From NCBI GenBank assembly GCA_044866075.1, contig JBIOTQ010000109.1, positions 1 through 51,476 on the forward strand: DNA of 51,476 nt, read 5' to 3'. The notes beneath the pieces are model-generated. The model worked only from the letters and a program-made list of their open reading frames with translations. It had not been told where the DNA came from and made no database searches. The position numbers and the translations under genes are program-made. Positions 23,497-31,696 of this stretch are shown in pieces. The stretch is from JBASRP01 sp044866075. GTDB lineage: Bacteria; Actinomycetota; AC-67. The first letter of the stretch is position 1; every line of letters starts with the position of its first letter.

Positions 23497-24291
23497 ATGG
23501 ACGGCTGGGAGATCGTGCGGCGCGCCGCGCGGGACAAACGGTCCGGCGCGGCCGAGATCGCCGCGCGCGCCGCAGAAGGTCTCGCTCTGCTGGGCAGCCA
23601 GCGCGACGTCGCACGGGCCGCGCGGCACCTCGTGCGCGCGCATCCGGCGATGGCGCCGCTGTGGCGTCTCGGCGCCTCGACGCTGGGCGCGCGAGACCAC
23701 CGCGCGGCCGCGCGGCGCTTCGGCGCGGCGATCGCGTCCGAGGGAACCGAGGTCGCACGCGCCGCCGAGTGGGCCCTGCCGAAGCGCGCGGTCGTCCTGA
23801 CGCACTCGTCGTCGTCCAACGTCTACGCGGCCCTCGAGCGCCACCGGAACCGCATCGCGCGCGTGCTCTGCACCGCGTCGATCCCGGGCGGCGAGGGACG
23901 CACCCTCGCACGCCGTCTGGAACGCGCCGGCCTCTCCACGGAGGTCGTCCCCGACGCCGCGATCGGACGCGCCGCCGCCAACGCGAGCGTCGCCTTCGTC
24001 GGCGCCGACGCGATCACCGAGGACGCCGCGATCAACAAGGTCGGCACGCTCCTCGTGGCCCTGGCCGCCCAGGAAGCGGGCATCGGCTTCTACGTCCTCG
24101 CCGGAACGTCGAAGCTGCTCCCGGCGCGCGCTTGGCACCCCGACGACGCTCCTCTCTACGAGGCGACCCCCCTGGCCTTGATCGACGCGGTCATAAGCGA
24201 ACGGGGACCGCTCGGCACCGCCTCGATTCGCCGCGCCGTGCGTCGCGTCGAGTTGCCGCGCACGCTCACCGCCCGGACGGCGCCGCGATGA
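23497..24291 (+). CDS. eIF2B alpha/beta/delta-like protein (ribose-1,5-bisphosphate isomerase-like)
   Basis: 264 aa. FVGADAITEDAAINKVGT is the signature of the eIF-2B/MtnA/R15P-isomerase superfamily, and GGEGRTLARRLERAGLSTEVV precedes it as in these enzymes. Bacterial members isomerise phosphorylated ribose, for example ribose 1,5-bisphosphate or methylthioribose 1-phosphate. The N-terminal 90 residues are a helical domain. ATG 23497 was chosen; ATG 23467 is possible. The stop overlaps the next start as ATGA, so the CinA-like protein is co-translated. With a NadD-like gene divergent from it, a role in nucleotide or NAD ribose salvage is suggested (inference). Confidence 0.75.
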   Translation: MDGWEIVRRAARDKRSGAAEIAARAAEGLALLGSQRDVARAARHLVRAHPAMAPLWRLGASTLGARDHRAAARRFGAAIASEGTEVARAAEWALPKRAVVLTHSSSSNVYAALERHRNRIARVLCTASIPGGEGRTLARRLERAGLSTEVVPDAAIGRAAANASVAFVGADAITEDAAINKVGTLLVALAAQEAGIGFYVLAGTSKLLPARAWHPDDAPLYEATPLALIDAVISERGPLGTASIRRAVRRVELPRTLTARTAPR

Positions 24292-25097
24292 ACGACGTCG
24301 AGATCTTCTCGATCGGCGACGAGCTTCTGCGCGGCGTCGTTCAAGACTCGAACTCCCATTGGATGGCGCAGCGCATCGCGGCGCGCGGCGCGCGCCTCAC
24401 GCGCGTGGTGGTCCTGCCCGACGACCCGCCGGTGGTGGCGGAGGAGATCCGCGCGGCGCTCCGCCGCTCCCCGGCGCTCGTGATCACGCAAGGCGGGCTC
24501 GGCCCGACGGACGACGACCGCACGCGCGAGGCGATCGCGCTCGCGACGGATCGTCCGCTCGAGCCGCACGCCGACGCCGACGCGATCGTGCGCCGTCGTT
24601 ACGCCGAGCTGGCCGCGGCCGGCCGCGTCACAGACGCGGAGCTACACGAGGCGCGTCTGCGGAGGGCGCGCCTGCCGCGCGACGCGCGCGCGCTCGACAA
24701 CGAGGTCGGCGCCGCCCCCGCAGTGATCGTCGAGACCGCCGGCACGACCATCGTCGCTTTACCCGGCGTGCCGCCTGAACTGCAGTGGATATGGGAGAAC
24801 TCACTGGCGCCGGAACTCGAGCGCATCCTCGGGCCCGGCGGTTTCGCCGAGATAACAGTCACCCTCGACCTGCGCGACGAATCCGCGATCGCCGCGATTC
24901 TCCGCGATCTCGCGTCGCGACACCCGGACGTCTACGTGAAGTCGCGCGCGAAAGGATTCGAGAAGGGCGAAGAGGTGCGCGTCACACTGACGGCCGCCGG
25001 CGAGGACGACGCGAAGGCGCGAACGCTTGTCCAGGCCGCGTTCGGCGAGCTCCGAGATGGACTTCGCAACGTGGGGGTCGCGCTCCTCGACGACTAA
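24288..25097 (+). CDS. CinA-type molybdopterin-binding-like domain protein
   Basis: 269 aa, only the COG1058 domain of CinA. IFSIGDELLRGVVQDSNSHW and ITQGGLGPTDDDRTREAIA are hallmark motifs. The C-terminal PncC (NMN deamidase) domain is absent. Related domains in bacteria hydrolyse ADP-ribose or pyrophosphates, so a nucleotide-repair role is possible. The start ATG overlaps the preceding stop (ATGA). Its stop TAA overlaps the stop of the converging aldo-keto reductase gene. Confidence 0.85.
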   Translation: MNDVEIFSIGDELLRGVVQDSNSHWMAQRIAARGARLTRVVVLPDDPPVVAEEIRAALRRSPALVITQGGLGPTDDDRTREAIALATDRPLEPHADADAIVRRRYAELAAAGRVTDAELHEARLRRARLPRDARALDNEVGAAPAVIVETAGTTIVALPGVPPELQWIWENSLAPELERILGPGGFAEITVTLDLRDESAIAAILRDLASRHPDVYVKSRAKGFEKGEEVRVTLTAAGEDDAKARTLVQAAFGELRDGLRNVGVALLDD

Positions 25098-26032
25098 GCG
25101 CTCATGACCTCGTCGACCCGCACCAGGTCCTCGACGCTCAGGGTCCACGCCGACGTCGCCGCCGCGTTCGCGCGCACCTGCTCCGGTGACGTCGCGCCGG
25201 CGATAACCGTCGAGACCTCCGGCCGCGCCGCGAGCCACGAGAGCGCGAGCTCCAGCAAGGTGTGCCCGCGCGACGCCGCGAACTCGGTCAGCCGGTCGAC
25301 GGCTGAGAGCTTGTCCTCGCCGACGACGTTCTCGCTGAGCTCGTCGTCGCTACCACTGAGGCGCGCCCCCGCCGGCGCGGTCTCACCGCGGCGGTACTTG
25401 CCGGTGAGGACGCCGGATGCGAGTGGGAAGTACGGCATGAAGCTCATCCCCAGGCGCGCGCAGGCCTCCAGCACGCCTTCCTCCGGCTCGCGGTGCAGGA
25501 GGCTGTACTGGTTCTGAACCGTCGCGAACCCGCGGAGGCCGTTGTTCCTTGCGCCCTCCGCCGCTTCGTCGAGCTGCGCGGCCGAGAAGTTCGAACACCC
25601 GATCTGGCGAACCTTCCCCTCGTCGATGAGACGGTTCAAAGCGCCGAGCGTGTCGACCACCGGCGTTTCCGGGTCGGGCCTGTGGATGAGGTAGAGATCG
25701 ATCCGGTCTGTGCCGAGGCGGCGGAGGCTGTTCTCGCACGCGCGCCGGATCCACTCGGGGCTTCCGCCTTTGAGACCGTCGGGTGGAGGAAGCATCCCGA
25801 ACTTCGTGGCGATCACCGCCTCGTCGCGCCGCGCGCCGAGCGCGGCTCCGAGGAACGTCTCGGAATTCCCGTCGCCGTAGAGGTCGGCCGTGTCGAACAG
25901 CGTGACACCGGTGTCGAGCGCGGCGTGAACGACCGACGCCGATCGTTCGGCGTCGATGCGGCGTCCGAAGTTGTTGCAACCGAGCCCGGCGAGCGACACC
26001 TTCAGTTCTCCGATCGTCCGCGTCTCGGTCAC
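25094..26032 (-). CDS. Aldo/keto reductase
   Basis: 312 aa. Typical blocks are GLGCNNFGRRID, LFDTADLYGDGNSE (catalytic Asp and Tyr), VIATKFGM, IDLYLIHRPDPETP (catalytic His) and IGCSNFSAAQL. It should reduce a carbonyl with NADPH; substrate unknown. The GTG at 26032 lies 4 nt after the stop of the hypothetical gene, so it is the last gene of the decarboxylase operon. Its stop overlaps the CinA-like stop. Confidence 0.9.
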   Translation of the reverse strand: MTETRTIGELKVSLAGLGCNNFGRRIDAERSASVVHAALDTGVTLFDTADLYGDGNSETFLGAALGARRDEAVIATKFGMLPPPDGLKGGSPEWIRRACENSLRRLGTDRIDLYLIHRPDPETPVVDTLGALNRLIDEGKVRQIGCSNFSAAQLDEAAEGARNNGLRGFATVQNQYSLLHREPEEGVLEACARLGMSFMPYFPLASGVLTGKYRRGETAPAGARLSGSDDELSENVVGEDKLSAVDRLTEFAASRGHTLLELALSWLAARPEVSTVIAGATSPEQVRANAAATSAWTLSVEDLVRVDEVMSA

Positions 26033-26036
26033 CGCA

Positions 26037-26510
26037 TCACGCTCCCCTTGTCGCGCGGGTCGCCGTTAACAACGGCGCCAGGTTGACGACGTATTCCGCG
26101 AGGCGTGAGGCCGCCTCGGTCGCCGCCTCCTCGCCGCGCATGTCGCCGCCCGCCCAGGTCTCCGCGACGCTGCGCCATCCGCGGCCGTGCGAACTGAACT
26201 TCACATCGTCGCCCAGCGCCGTCCGGATCGCGTCGGCCTTGCGCTCCAGCGCGTCCGCGGCACGTTCGTTCGTTTCGGCGTCGGCCTCGAAGTGCAGGCC
26301 GATCTCGAGCCGGCCATTCCGCAGGAACTGGACCTCGAAGTGGATCTTCTTCTCACTGCCGTACCAGACCTTGAAGTAGCTCCCCCACTTCTCCGACGAG
26401 AAGTCCCGAAGCCGAGGCGGCAGGTGCGACGGCAGCTCGTCCGCGACTTGAGAGAGGAACGATCCCTTGCCGCGCCGCGGTTGCGCGCGCGGACGACGCC
26501 CGGCGCTCAC
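26037..26510 (-). CDS. Hypothetical protein in decarboxylase operon
   Basis: 157 aa. GTG 26510 overlaps the thioesterase stop (GTGA). I recognise no family. The sequence looks globular: WGSYFKVWYGSEKKIHFEVQ and ETNERAADALERKADAIR suggest a beta-sheet part then helices. The N-terminal 20 residues are basic. Position between a thioesterase and a reductase suggests an accessory role. Nothing catalytic is seen. Confidence 0.7.
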   Translation of the reverse strand: MSAGRRPRAQPRRGKGSFLSQVADELPSHLPPRLRDFSSEKWGSYFKVWYGSEKKIHFEVQFLRNGRLEIGLHFEADAETNERAADALERKADAIRTALGDDVKFSSHGRGWRSVAETWAGGDMRGEEAATEAASRLAEYVVNLAPLLTATRATRGA

Positions 26511-27001
26511 CGGTCGGGCGGTTCCTCTTCGCCCGCCGGCACGCCGGGCAGGGCGAGGATCGCTTGCGTCACGATCATCATCGCGACCGGCCGCCGTTCG
26601 TCGTCGTCGGTCGTGATGCGGACCTCGAGGACCATCGTGCGCCGCCCCTGGTGCACCGTCCACGCCTCCGCGCGCAGACGGCCTTGCGTCACGCCCGTGA
26701 TGAAGTTCGCTTTGAACTCGATCGTTGTGAACGCTTCGCCTTCACCCAGCGCGGAGAACGTGGCCCACGCGGCCGTCGTGTCGCCGAACCCTGCGAGCGC
26801 ACCGCCGTGCGCGTAGCCGCCGGGATGACGAACGCTCGGACCGACATCCAGCGTCGCGACCGCGCGTCCGGGCGAGGCCTCTGCGATGTGGACGCCGAGC
26901 ATCCCCGGGAAAGTGCCGCGGAAGATGATCTCTTGCTTGGCGAGCGCCTCGGCGACGTCCTGCGGGTGCGGCCCTTCGATGCCCGCGTCCTTGCCGGTCA
27001 C
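26507..27001 (-). CDS. PaaI-family hotdog thioesterase
   Basis: 164 aa. HPGGYAHGGALAGFGDTTAAWATF contains the HGG motif of the PaaI/YigI hotdog family, and EFKANFITGV is the second core strand. Members hydrolyse aryl- or acyl-CoA thioesters. GTG 27001 lies 8 nt after the decarboxylase stop, and its stop overlaps the next start (GTGA), so it is in the middle of a four-gene operon. The CoA ester it acts on may be the product or by-product of the decarboxylase pathway (inference). Confidence 0.87.
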   Translation of the reverse strand: MTGKDAGIEGPHPQDVAEALAKQEIIFRGTFPGMLGVHIAEASPGRAVATLDVGPSVRHPGGYAHGGALAGFGDTTAAWATFSALGEGEAFTTIEFKANFITGVTQGRLRAEAWTVHQGRRTMVLEVRITTDDDERRPVAMMIVTQAILALPGVPAGEEEPPDR

Positions 27002-27009
27002 GACGCGGG

Positions 27010-28680
27010 CTACGCGCCCATACGCGCGTCGACGACGACCTCGACCAGAGCCGGACCGCCGGACGCAAGCGCCTTGCGTACCGCCGGCCCGATGTCGTCG
27101 ACGGCGTCGACTCGTTCGGCTGGAACATCGAACGCGCGGGCCAGAGCCGGGAAGTCGACGGGCGGGTCGACGATGTCCATCGCCGGCCAGACGTCGTGCT
27201 TCGCGGCCTTCCCCTGCATCGCGGCCATGCCTTGCTTAAGGATCATGTACGACGAGTTGTTGAGGATCACCGATACCACCGGCACATGGTGATGCGTCAT
27301 CGTCCAGAGCGCTTGCGGTGTGTAGAGCGTCGTCCCGTCGCCGACGATCGCGACGACCGGCCGATCGGGTTTCGCCAGCTTGACCCCGATGGCCGCAGGC
27401 AGCCCGAAGCCGAGACCCCCGCCGCGGGTGAAGAAGTACGTCCCCGGTTCGCTCAGCCTCACGTTCGATCGCACGCCGAGGGTGGACGTGATCGACTCGT
27501 CGACCACGACCGTCCCCGGCTCGAGCGCCGCGGCGATCTCGGCGGCCGCGACGATCGGCGGGACCGGCGTGTCACCTCTCTTCTGCTCGAGCGCCGCGAT
27601 GAGCCCTGCCTGCGCCGCACCCTTTTGCTGTCCCGCCTCGGCGATGCGCGTCGACGCGCGCGTCGCCTGCTCCTTGGTTCGCTCCCGCTCAAGCTCGTCG
27701 CCCAAGGCGCGAAGCGAGGCCTTCGGATCGCCGATCATGCCGAGCGCAACCGGGTAGATCCGCGCAACCTCCCGGGGATCGGCGTCCAGCTGGACGAGAG
27801 ACACGTTGGGAGGAACCGCCATCACGCTCGACGGGTAGAACGGCGAGAAAGCCGAGGCTGCGGCGACGAACGCGACGTCCGCCTGCTCGAGCGTCGCGCG
27901 AACGCCGGGGTTGGAGGGCACCATCATCCCCGCGTACAGCGAGTGATCGAACGGGAAGTTCAGCCGCCCGTGGATCGGCTCGCCGGCGACGCGCGCGCCG
28001 ATGAGCTCCGCGACGCGCACAAGCTCGCGCACCGCCCCGGCGCGCGCGATGCCGTCGCCCGCGATGATCAGCGGCTTGTCCGCCGCGAGGAGCATCCGCG
28101 CCGCCTCGGCGATCGCGTCCGCCGAGGCGGTCGCGTGCGGGTCGATCTTGGACGTGCCGGGGATCTCGAAGTCGGCGTCCTGATCGAACACATCCCACGG
28201 GATCGACACGAACGTCGGCCCCGTCGGCGCCGAGCCGGCCTCCTTAAACGCGCGGCGCATCGCGATGCCGATCTCGTCGGGGCGCCGGCACTCGTACGTG
28301 TACTTGCAGAACTGCTCGACCATGCCGATCAAATCGCCGGCGAGCATCGGATCCTGTACGAGTTGCCGCGTGTCCTGCTGCCCGGCGGTGACGACGATCG
28401 GCGACCGCGACCAGTAGGCGTTGAAGATCCCGCAGATGCCGTTCGCCAGGCCCGGCGTCACGTGAAGGTTGATCAGCGAGGGGCGCCCCGTCGCCTGCGC
28501 GTAGCCGTCGGCGGCGCCGACCGCGACGCCCTCCTGCAGACACATGATCAGTTCGAGCCCGTGCGGGTCCTCGGCGAACTCGTCGAAGATCGGAAGCTCC
28601 GTCGTGCCGGGGTTCGTGAAGAGGAAGCGCGCGCCCTCGGAACGGGCAACCTCGAAGAACGCTTCGCGGCCGGTTGTCAT
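27010..28680 (-). CDS. ThDP-dependent decarboxylase, benzoylformate decarboxylase-like
   Basis: 556 aa, three-domain ThDP enzyme. The N-terminal domain shows FTNPGTTELPIF, the catalytic Glu in LQEGVAVGAADGYA and the His in LINLHVTPGLANG. In benzoylformate decarboxylase the first motif has Ser26 where this protein has Thr. The His281 region reads FSPFYPSS, without His, so the active site differs. The ThDP motif is GDGTTLYTPQALWTMTHHH with NN about 28 residues after GDG. It should act on a 2-keto acid; acetolactate synthase is less likely. A leaderless promoter lies upstream. It leads an operon with a thioesterase and an aldo-keto reductase. Confidence 0.82.
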   Translation of the reverse strand: MTTGREAFFEVARSEGARFLFTNPGTTELPIFDEFAEDPHGLELIMCLQEGVAVGAADGYAQATGRPSLINLHVTPGLANGICGIFNAYWSRSPIVVTAGQQDTRQLVQDPMLAGDLIGMVEQFCKYTYECRRPDEIGIAMRRAFKEAGSAPTGPTFVSIPWDVFDQDADFEIPGTSKIDPHATASADAIAEAARMLLAADKPLIIAGDGIARAGAVRELVRVAELIGARVAGEPIHGRLNFPFDHSLYAGMMVPSNPGVRATLEQADVAFVAAASAFSPFYPSSVMAVPPNVSLVQLDADPREVARIYPVALGMIGDPKASLRALGDELERERTKEQATRASTRIAEAGQQKGAAQAGLIAALEQKRGDTPVPPIVAAAEIAAALEPGTVVVDESITSTLGVRSNVRLSEPGTYFFTRGGGLGFGLPAAIGVKLAKPDRPVVAIVGDGTTLYTPQALWTMTHHHVPVVSVILNNSSYMILKQGMAAMQGKAAKHDVWPAMDIVDPPVDFPALARAFDVPAERVDAVDDIGPAVRKALASGGPALVEVVVDARMGA

Positions 28681-28687
28681 GCTGCGA

Positions 28688-28717
28688 AGGCTATGGGCGT
28701 CCGCGAAAGCGGGTCAA
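28688..28717 (-). promoter_or_regulatory. Promoter of the decarboxylase operon, leaderless
   Basis: On the minus strand TTGACC (28717-28712), an 18-nt spacer and TAGCCT (28693-28688), then 7 nt to ATG 28680. This is one of the clearest promoters in the window. Confidence 0.6.
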
Positions 28718-28821
28718 ACGCGCCATGACGAGGGCGTTCGCGTTCCGGGCATGTACCGATGGACATGTCCCCGCCCAAAGGCGCCGGCACATGCTCCAGA
28801 TACCTCCGCCGGAGGAGACCT

Positions 28822-30645
28822 GTGGACGCCCAGGAGCTCATCTTCGAGAACCACTACCGGGCGCCGTCGCTACGGCGCGTCCTCCGCCTTCCAGATGCCA
28901 CGACGATCGCTGCGGCGGCCGGCTTCATCGCCGCGCTGATCCACGCCGTCGTCACGCGAGAGCACCTGGCCCACTGGTGGGGGTACGGGGCCTTCTTCGC
29001 TGGCCTCGCCGCCGCGCAAGCAGTCGCCGCGGTTCTTATCGCGCAGAGCCCCGGCCGGCGGCTGGTCATCGCTGTAGTGGCGGGCAACATCGGAATGCTC
29101 GTCCTGTACGTGTTGAGCCGAGCACTTGGGACAACGTTCGTCGGCCCGCACGCCGGCCATCCCGAGTCGGTCACCTTCATCGACCTCGGCGCCGCTGCGG
29201 CGGAGCTCGCTCAGATCCTCGTCCTTGCACCAACGCTTCTCGGCCACGGACCGCCCGCGCGTCTCGCGCATGCGCCGCGCTGGATCGTCGCCGCTCTGAT
29301 CGCGGTCGCCGCGGCCGGGTTCGTCGCCCCCGTCGGGCCGGTCCACACGGCATCTCAGATCGACCTTCTTCTCGCCGTCTCAGAAGAGCCGCCCGTCGAC
29401 TTTCACGAGCAACACCTCGAGGAGCTCGTCCCCCCGCCACCTCCGACCGACGAGCAAGAGGCGGTCGTCGAGCAGCCGGCCGAGTCCTGCACGCCGCGTC
29501 TCGCGGACGCCATCGCCGTCCCTCCGAGAGGTGCGAACGGCGAGGCGCACGCCATCGTGTACGCGGATAAGGGCGACCTCTATCTCGCCGCGCCGCCCGA
29601 CGCCAAACCCCAGCAGCTCACCAAAGATGGCTGGGAATGTATCGAAGGCGCGCCCGTCTTCAAGGACGACGAGACGATCTCGTTCTACGCGGACACGCGG
29701 ATCTACGACGTCAACCTGCGAAGCGGGAAGCTCCGCACCCTTGTAGAAGACAAGGGAGGGATCTCGGCGTTCGCCTGGAACGCCGCCGGCACGTCGGTCG
29801 CCTACCTCTCCTGGGGCAACGACCACAACGGTCCCCGCCTGTCGCATTTCACGCCCGCCACGGGCGAGACGCGCACCCTGCGGACGTTCACCGAAGGAGG
29901 CGGCCGCTGCGGGAGCATGGACGACGAAACCTCCGTCCGCTGGGCACCCGACGGACGCGCGGTCCTCGTGGTCGCCACGGTGTTCGACTTCTCCCAGGAG
30001 ACTCTGTTCGCCGTGAACATAAACGGCAAAGACATCATCGCGCCGCGCATGGGAACGCACGCCCTCTGGGGACCCGGGAACAGCGTGATCTATCGCGAAT
30101 TCTCCGATGCGCGCCGCTGGTTCTCGCTCGATCTGGACACTGGTCACAGCACGCGACTTGCGATGGAATCGGCGACGCACCACGCTGCCATGTCGCCGGA
30201 CGGCCGGCGCATCGCTTACTCGAACGAAGCGGAGAAGCCGGCGCTGTTCGTGTACGACATCGTCACCAAGTCGGAGCGCGTCCTGACGACCGGCTACGCC
30301 GCCCCTCTCTGGGTCTCTTCGGATGAGATCGCGGCCACCAAGACGAAAGCGTGTACCGACGAAGAGTGCGGCGGCCACGGCGAATGGATCGGCGCGGACG
30401 CGACGGCGGTGTTCGACCTCAGAGGGACACGCGTTGAAACGCTGATGGTGACGTCGACCATGGCGGCCGCCGTGCTCATCGATCCCGCGGACTCGTCGGA
30501 ACCCTCGCCGACAACGTCCTCTCCACCCGCGAACTCACCGACACCGTCCGTCGAGCCGACGCCATCAGTTTCGCCGACACCAGACGCGTCGTCGACGTCT
30601 TCACCCGAGCCGAGTCCGTCCCCGACTGCAACGGCGCTGGGCTAG
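28822..30645 (+). CDS. Membrane protein with extracytoplasmic beta-propeller and Ser/Thr/Pro tail
   Basis: 607 aa from GTG 28822, which follows GGAGGAG at 4 nt; the frame stays open to 28759. The first 200 residues carry about five hydrophobic helices. A WD40/TolB-like beta-propeller follows at about 235-555, with repeated blades such as ISAFAWNAAGTSVAYLSW, VRWAPDGRAVLVV and AAMSPDGRRIAYS. The Glu/Pro-rich linker at about 205-235 joins them. The tail (560-607) is Ser/Thr/Pro repeats like a wall-spanning stalk. Probably surface sensing or binding; no enzyme motif. The stop overlaps the convergent peptidase stop. Confidence 0.75.
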   Translation: MDAQELIFENHYRAPSLRRVLRLPDATTIAAAAGFIAALIHAVVTREHLAHWWGYGAFFAGLAAAQAVAAVLIAQSPGRRLVIAVVAGNIGMLVLYVLSRALGTTFVGPHAGHPESVTFIDLGAAAAELAQILVLAPTLLGHGPPARLAHAPRWIVAALIAVAAAGFVAPVGPVHTASQIDLLLAVSEEPPVDFHEQHLEELVPPPPPTDEQEAVVEQPAESCTPRLADAIAVPPRGANGEAHAIVYADKGDLYLAAPPDAKPQQLTKDGWECIEGAPVFKDDETISFYADTRIYDVNLRSGKLRTLVEDKGGISAFAWNAAGTSVAYLSWGNDHNGPRLSHFTPATGETRTLRTFTEGGGRCGSMDDETSVRWAPDGRAVLVVATVFDFSQETLFAVNINGKDIIAPRMGTHALWGPGNSVIYREFSDARRWFSLDLDTGHSTRLAMESATHHAAMSPDGRRIAYSNEAEKPALFVYDIVTKSERVLTTGYAAPLWVSSDEIAATKTKACTDEECGGHGEWIGADATAVFDLRGTRVETLMVTSTMAAAVLIDPADSSEPSPTTSSPPANSPTPSVEPTPSVSPTPDASSTSSPEPSPSPTATALG

Positions 30646-31565
30646 AACGAGCGTCCGGTCCGCAGAACCTCCCACAGAAGCACGCCGACACGTTGCGCCT
30701 GCGGCGGTACGAGAATCGCCGGGACGTCGCGCGGCGTGTGGTACTGGCGAAAGTCGTCAGGGCCCAGCCGCACCGCTCTGGTCCCGGCGCGAACGAACGA
30801 CACGTGGTCGCTCGACTCGTTCTCGCAGGCGATCGTCGGGACTCCGATGCGCCTGGCCGCGTCGAGGAACGCGCGCGCGACCGGCGCCGAGGCCTTCGAG
30901 GCGGTGCACACCGGAACGCGGGTCCCCGTTCCCGCTCGGTCGATGACGATCGCCCCAACGATGGCGGCGTGCTCCCTCGCGCTCAGCGCGGCCACGTACG
31001 CCTTCGAGCCGTGGAGGCCGCCGTTCGGCACGCGGGCCTCCTCGCCTCCGAACGCCACGAAGACGACCGGCGTCGGGGGCGGCGTGATGGACGCGAGCCG
31101 TGCGAGCTCGATCACGATCCCGACCCCCGTCGCGTTGTCGACGGCGCCTGGCGCTTGCGGGACGGTGTCGAGGTGGGCACCGACGATCAGATGCGATTGC
31201 ATCGGATCGAATCCCGGAGGTTCGGCGACGACGTTGAACGTCTCGCCGTCCGGCACGGCGACGAGGTTCGACAGCCCCGCGGGCACGCGGAAGGTCGGCT
31301 TCGAGACCCGATAGCCGAACGCGCGGAAGAGCCGCGCGACGTACGCGCCCGCGCGACGGAACGCAGCCGACGTCGTTTCCCGAGGACCGACCTCGCCTGC
31401 GAGGACACGCACGACCTCGACGACGTTCTGGACGACGAACGGTGACGGCGATCGCGAGGACGTCGGCGTGGGATCGACGCTGCGCGACGACGGCTCGGGC
31501 GCGGCGCCGGAGCACGACGCCGCGAGAGCCAAGACGAGGAGCGCGGCCTTCCTCCTGTCCAGCAT
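30642..31565 (-). CDS. M28-family metallopeptidase lipoprotein
   Basis: 307 aa. The signal peptide ends in the lipobox AASC (Cys18), so the enzyme is lipid-anchored outside. A Ser/Pro/Thr-rich linker follows. The two-zinc site of M28 aminopeptidases is visible: H131-x-D133, D143 (bridging, in GAVDNATG), E175/E176 (FGGEEA), D209 and H276 (YHTPRD). It should remove N-terminal residues or trim peptides. ATG 31565 is the only good start. The gene converges on the beta-propeller gene, sharing CTAG, and faces the membrane protein-regulator pair divergently. Confidence 0.87.
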   Translation of the reverse strand: MLDRRKAALLVLALAASCSGAAPEPSSRSVDPTPTSSRSPSPFVVQNVVEVVRVLAGEVGPRETTSAAFRRAGAYVARLFRAFGYRVSKPTFRVPAGLSNLVAVPDGETFNVVAEPPGFDPMQSHLIVGAHLDTVPQAPGAVDNATGVGIVIELARLASITPPPTPVVFVAFGGEEARVPNGGLHGSKAYVAALSAREHAAIVGAIVIDRAGTGTRVPVCTASKASAPVARAFLDAARRIGVPTIACENESSDHVSFVRAGTRAVRLGPDDFRQYHTPRDVPAILVPPQAQRVGVLLWEVLRTGRSF

Positions 31566-31589
31566 CGCATCATCGTCCGTTCGTCCGGT

Positions 31590-31603
31590 CCGTTGTGCAA
31601 CGG
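31590..31603. promoter_or_regulatory. 14-bp inverted repeat in divergent promoter region
   Basis: CCGTTG and CAACGG are perfect reverse complements around TG. It lies 24 nt upstream of the M28 peptidase start and may be an operator for it. Only the symmetry is seen. Confidence 0.3.
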
Positions 31604-31635
31604 CCAAGCGGACGGACGGCCCGAGAGGAAAAGAC

Positions 31636-31673
31636 TTGACATTCAGAGTGCTTTGGAATACAAAGTACTCTGA
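31636..31673 (+). promoter_or_regulatory. Promoter with overlapping operator for membrane protein-regulator operon
   Basis: TTGACA (31636-31641), a 17-nt spacer and TACAAA (31659-31664). Across the spacer and the -10 box lie 13-nt arms TCAGAGTGCTTTG and CAAAGTACTCTGA, 12 of 13 paired, around GAATA. The position predicts steric repression, most simply by the winged-helix regulator encoded at the end of the operon. Confidence 0.65.
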
Positions 31674-31696
31674 GGATGGGAGAAAGGGGCGGTGCC

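Noticed and set aside
21940..24138. Single long minus-strand ORF of 732 aa
   Set aside because: Only the last 165 residues (nuclease) are real; the upstream part is a shadow of the NadD-like and eIF2B-like genes in another frame.
28761..28770. Palindrome GGACATGTCC before the beta-propeller gene
   Set aside because: Short and GC-rich, with no flanking symmetry; likely by chance.
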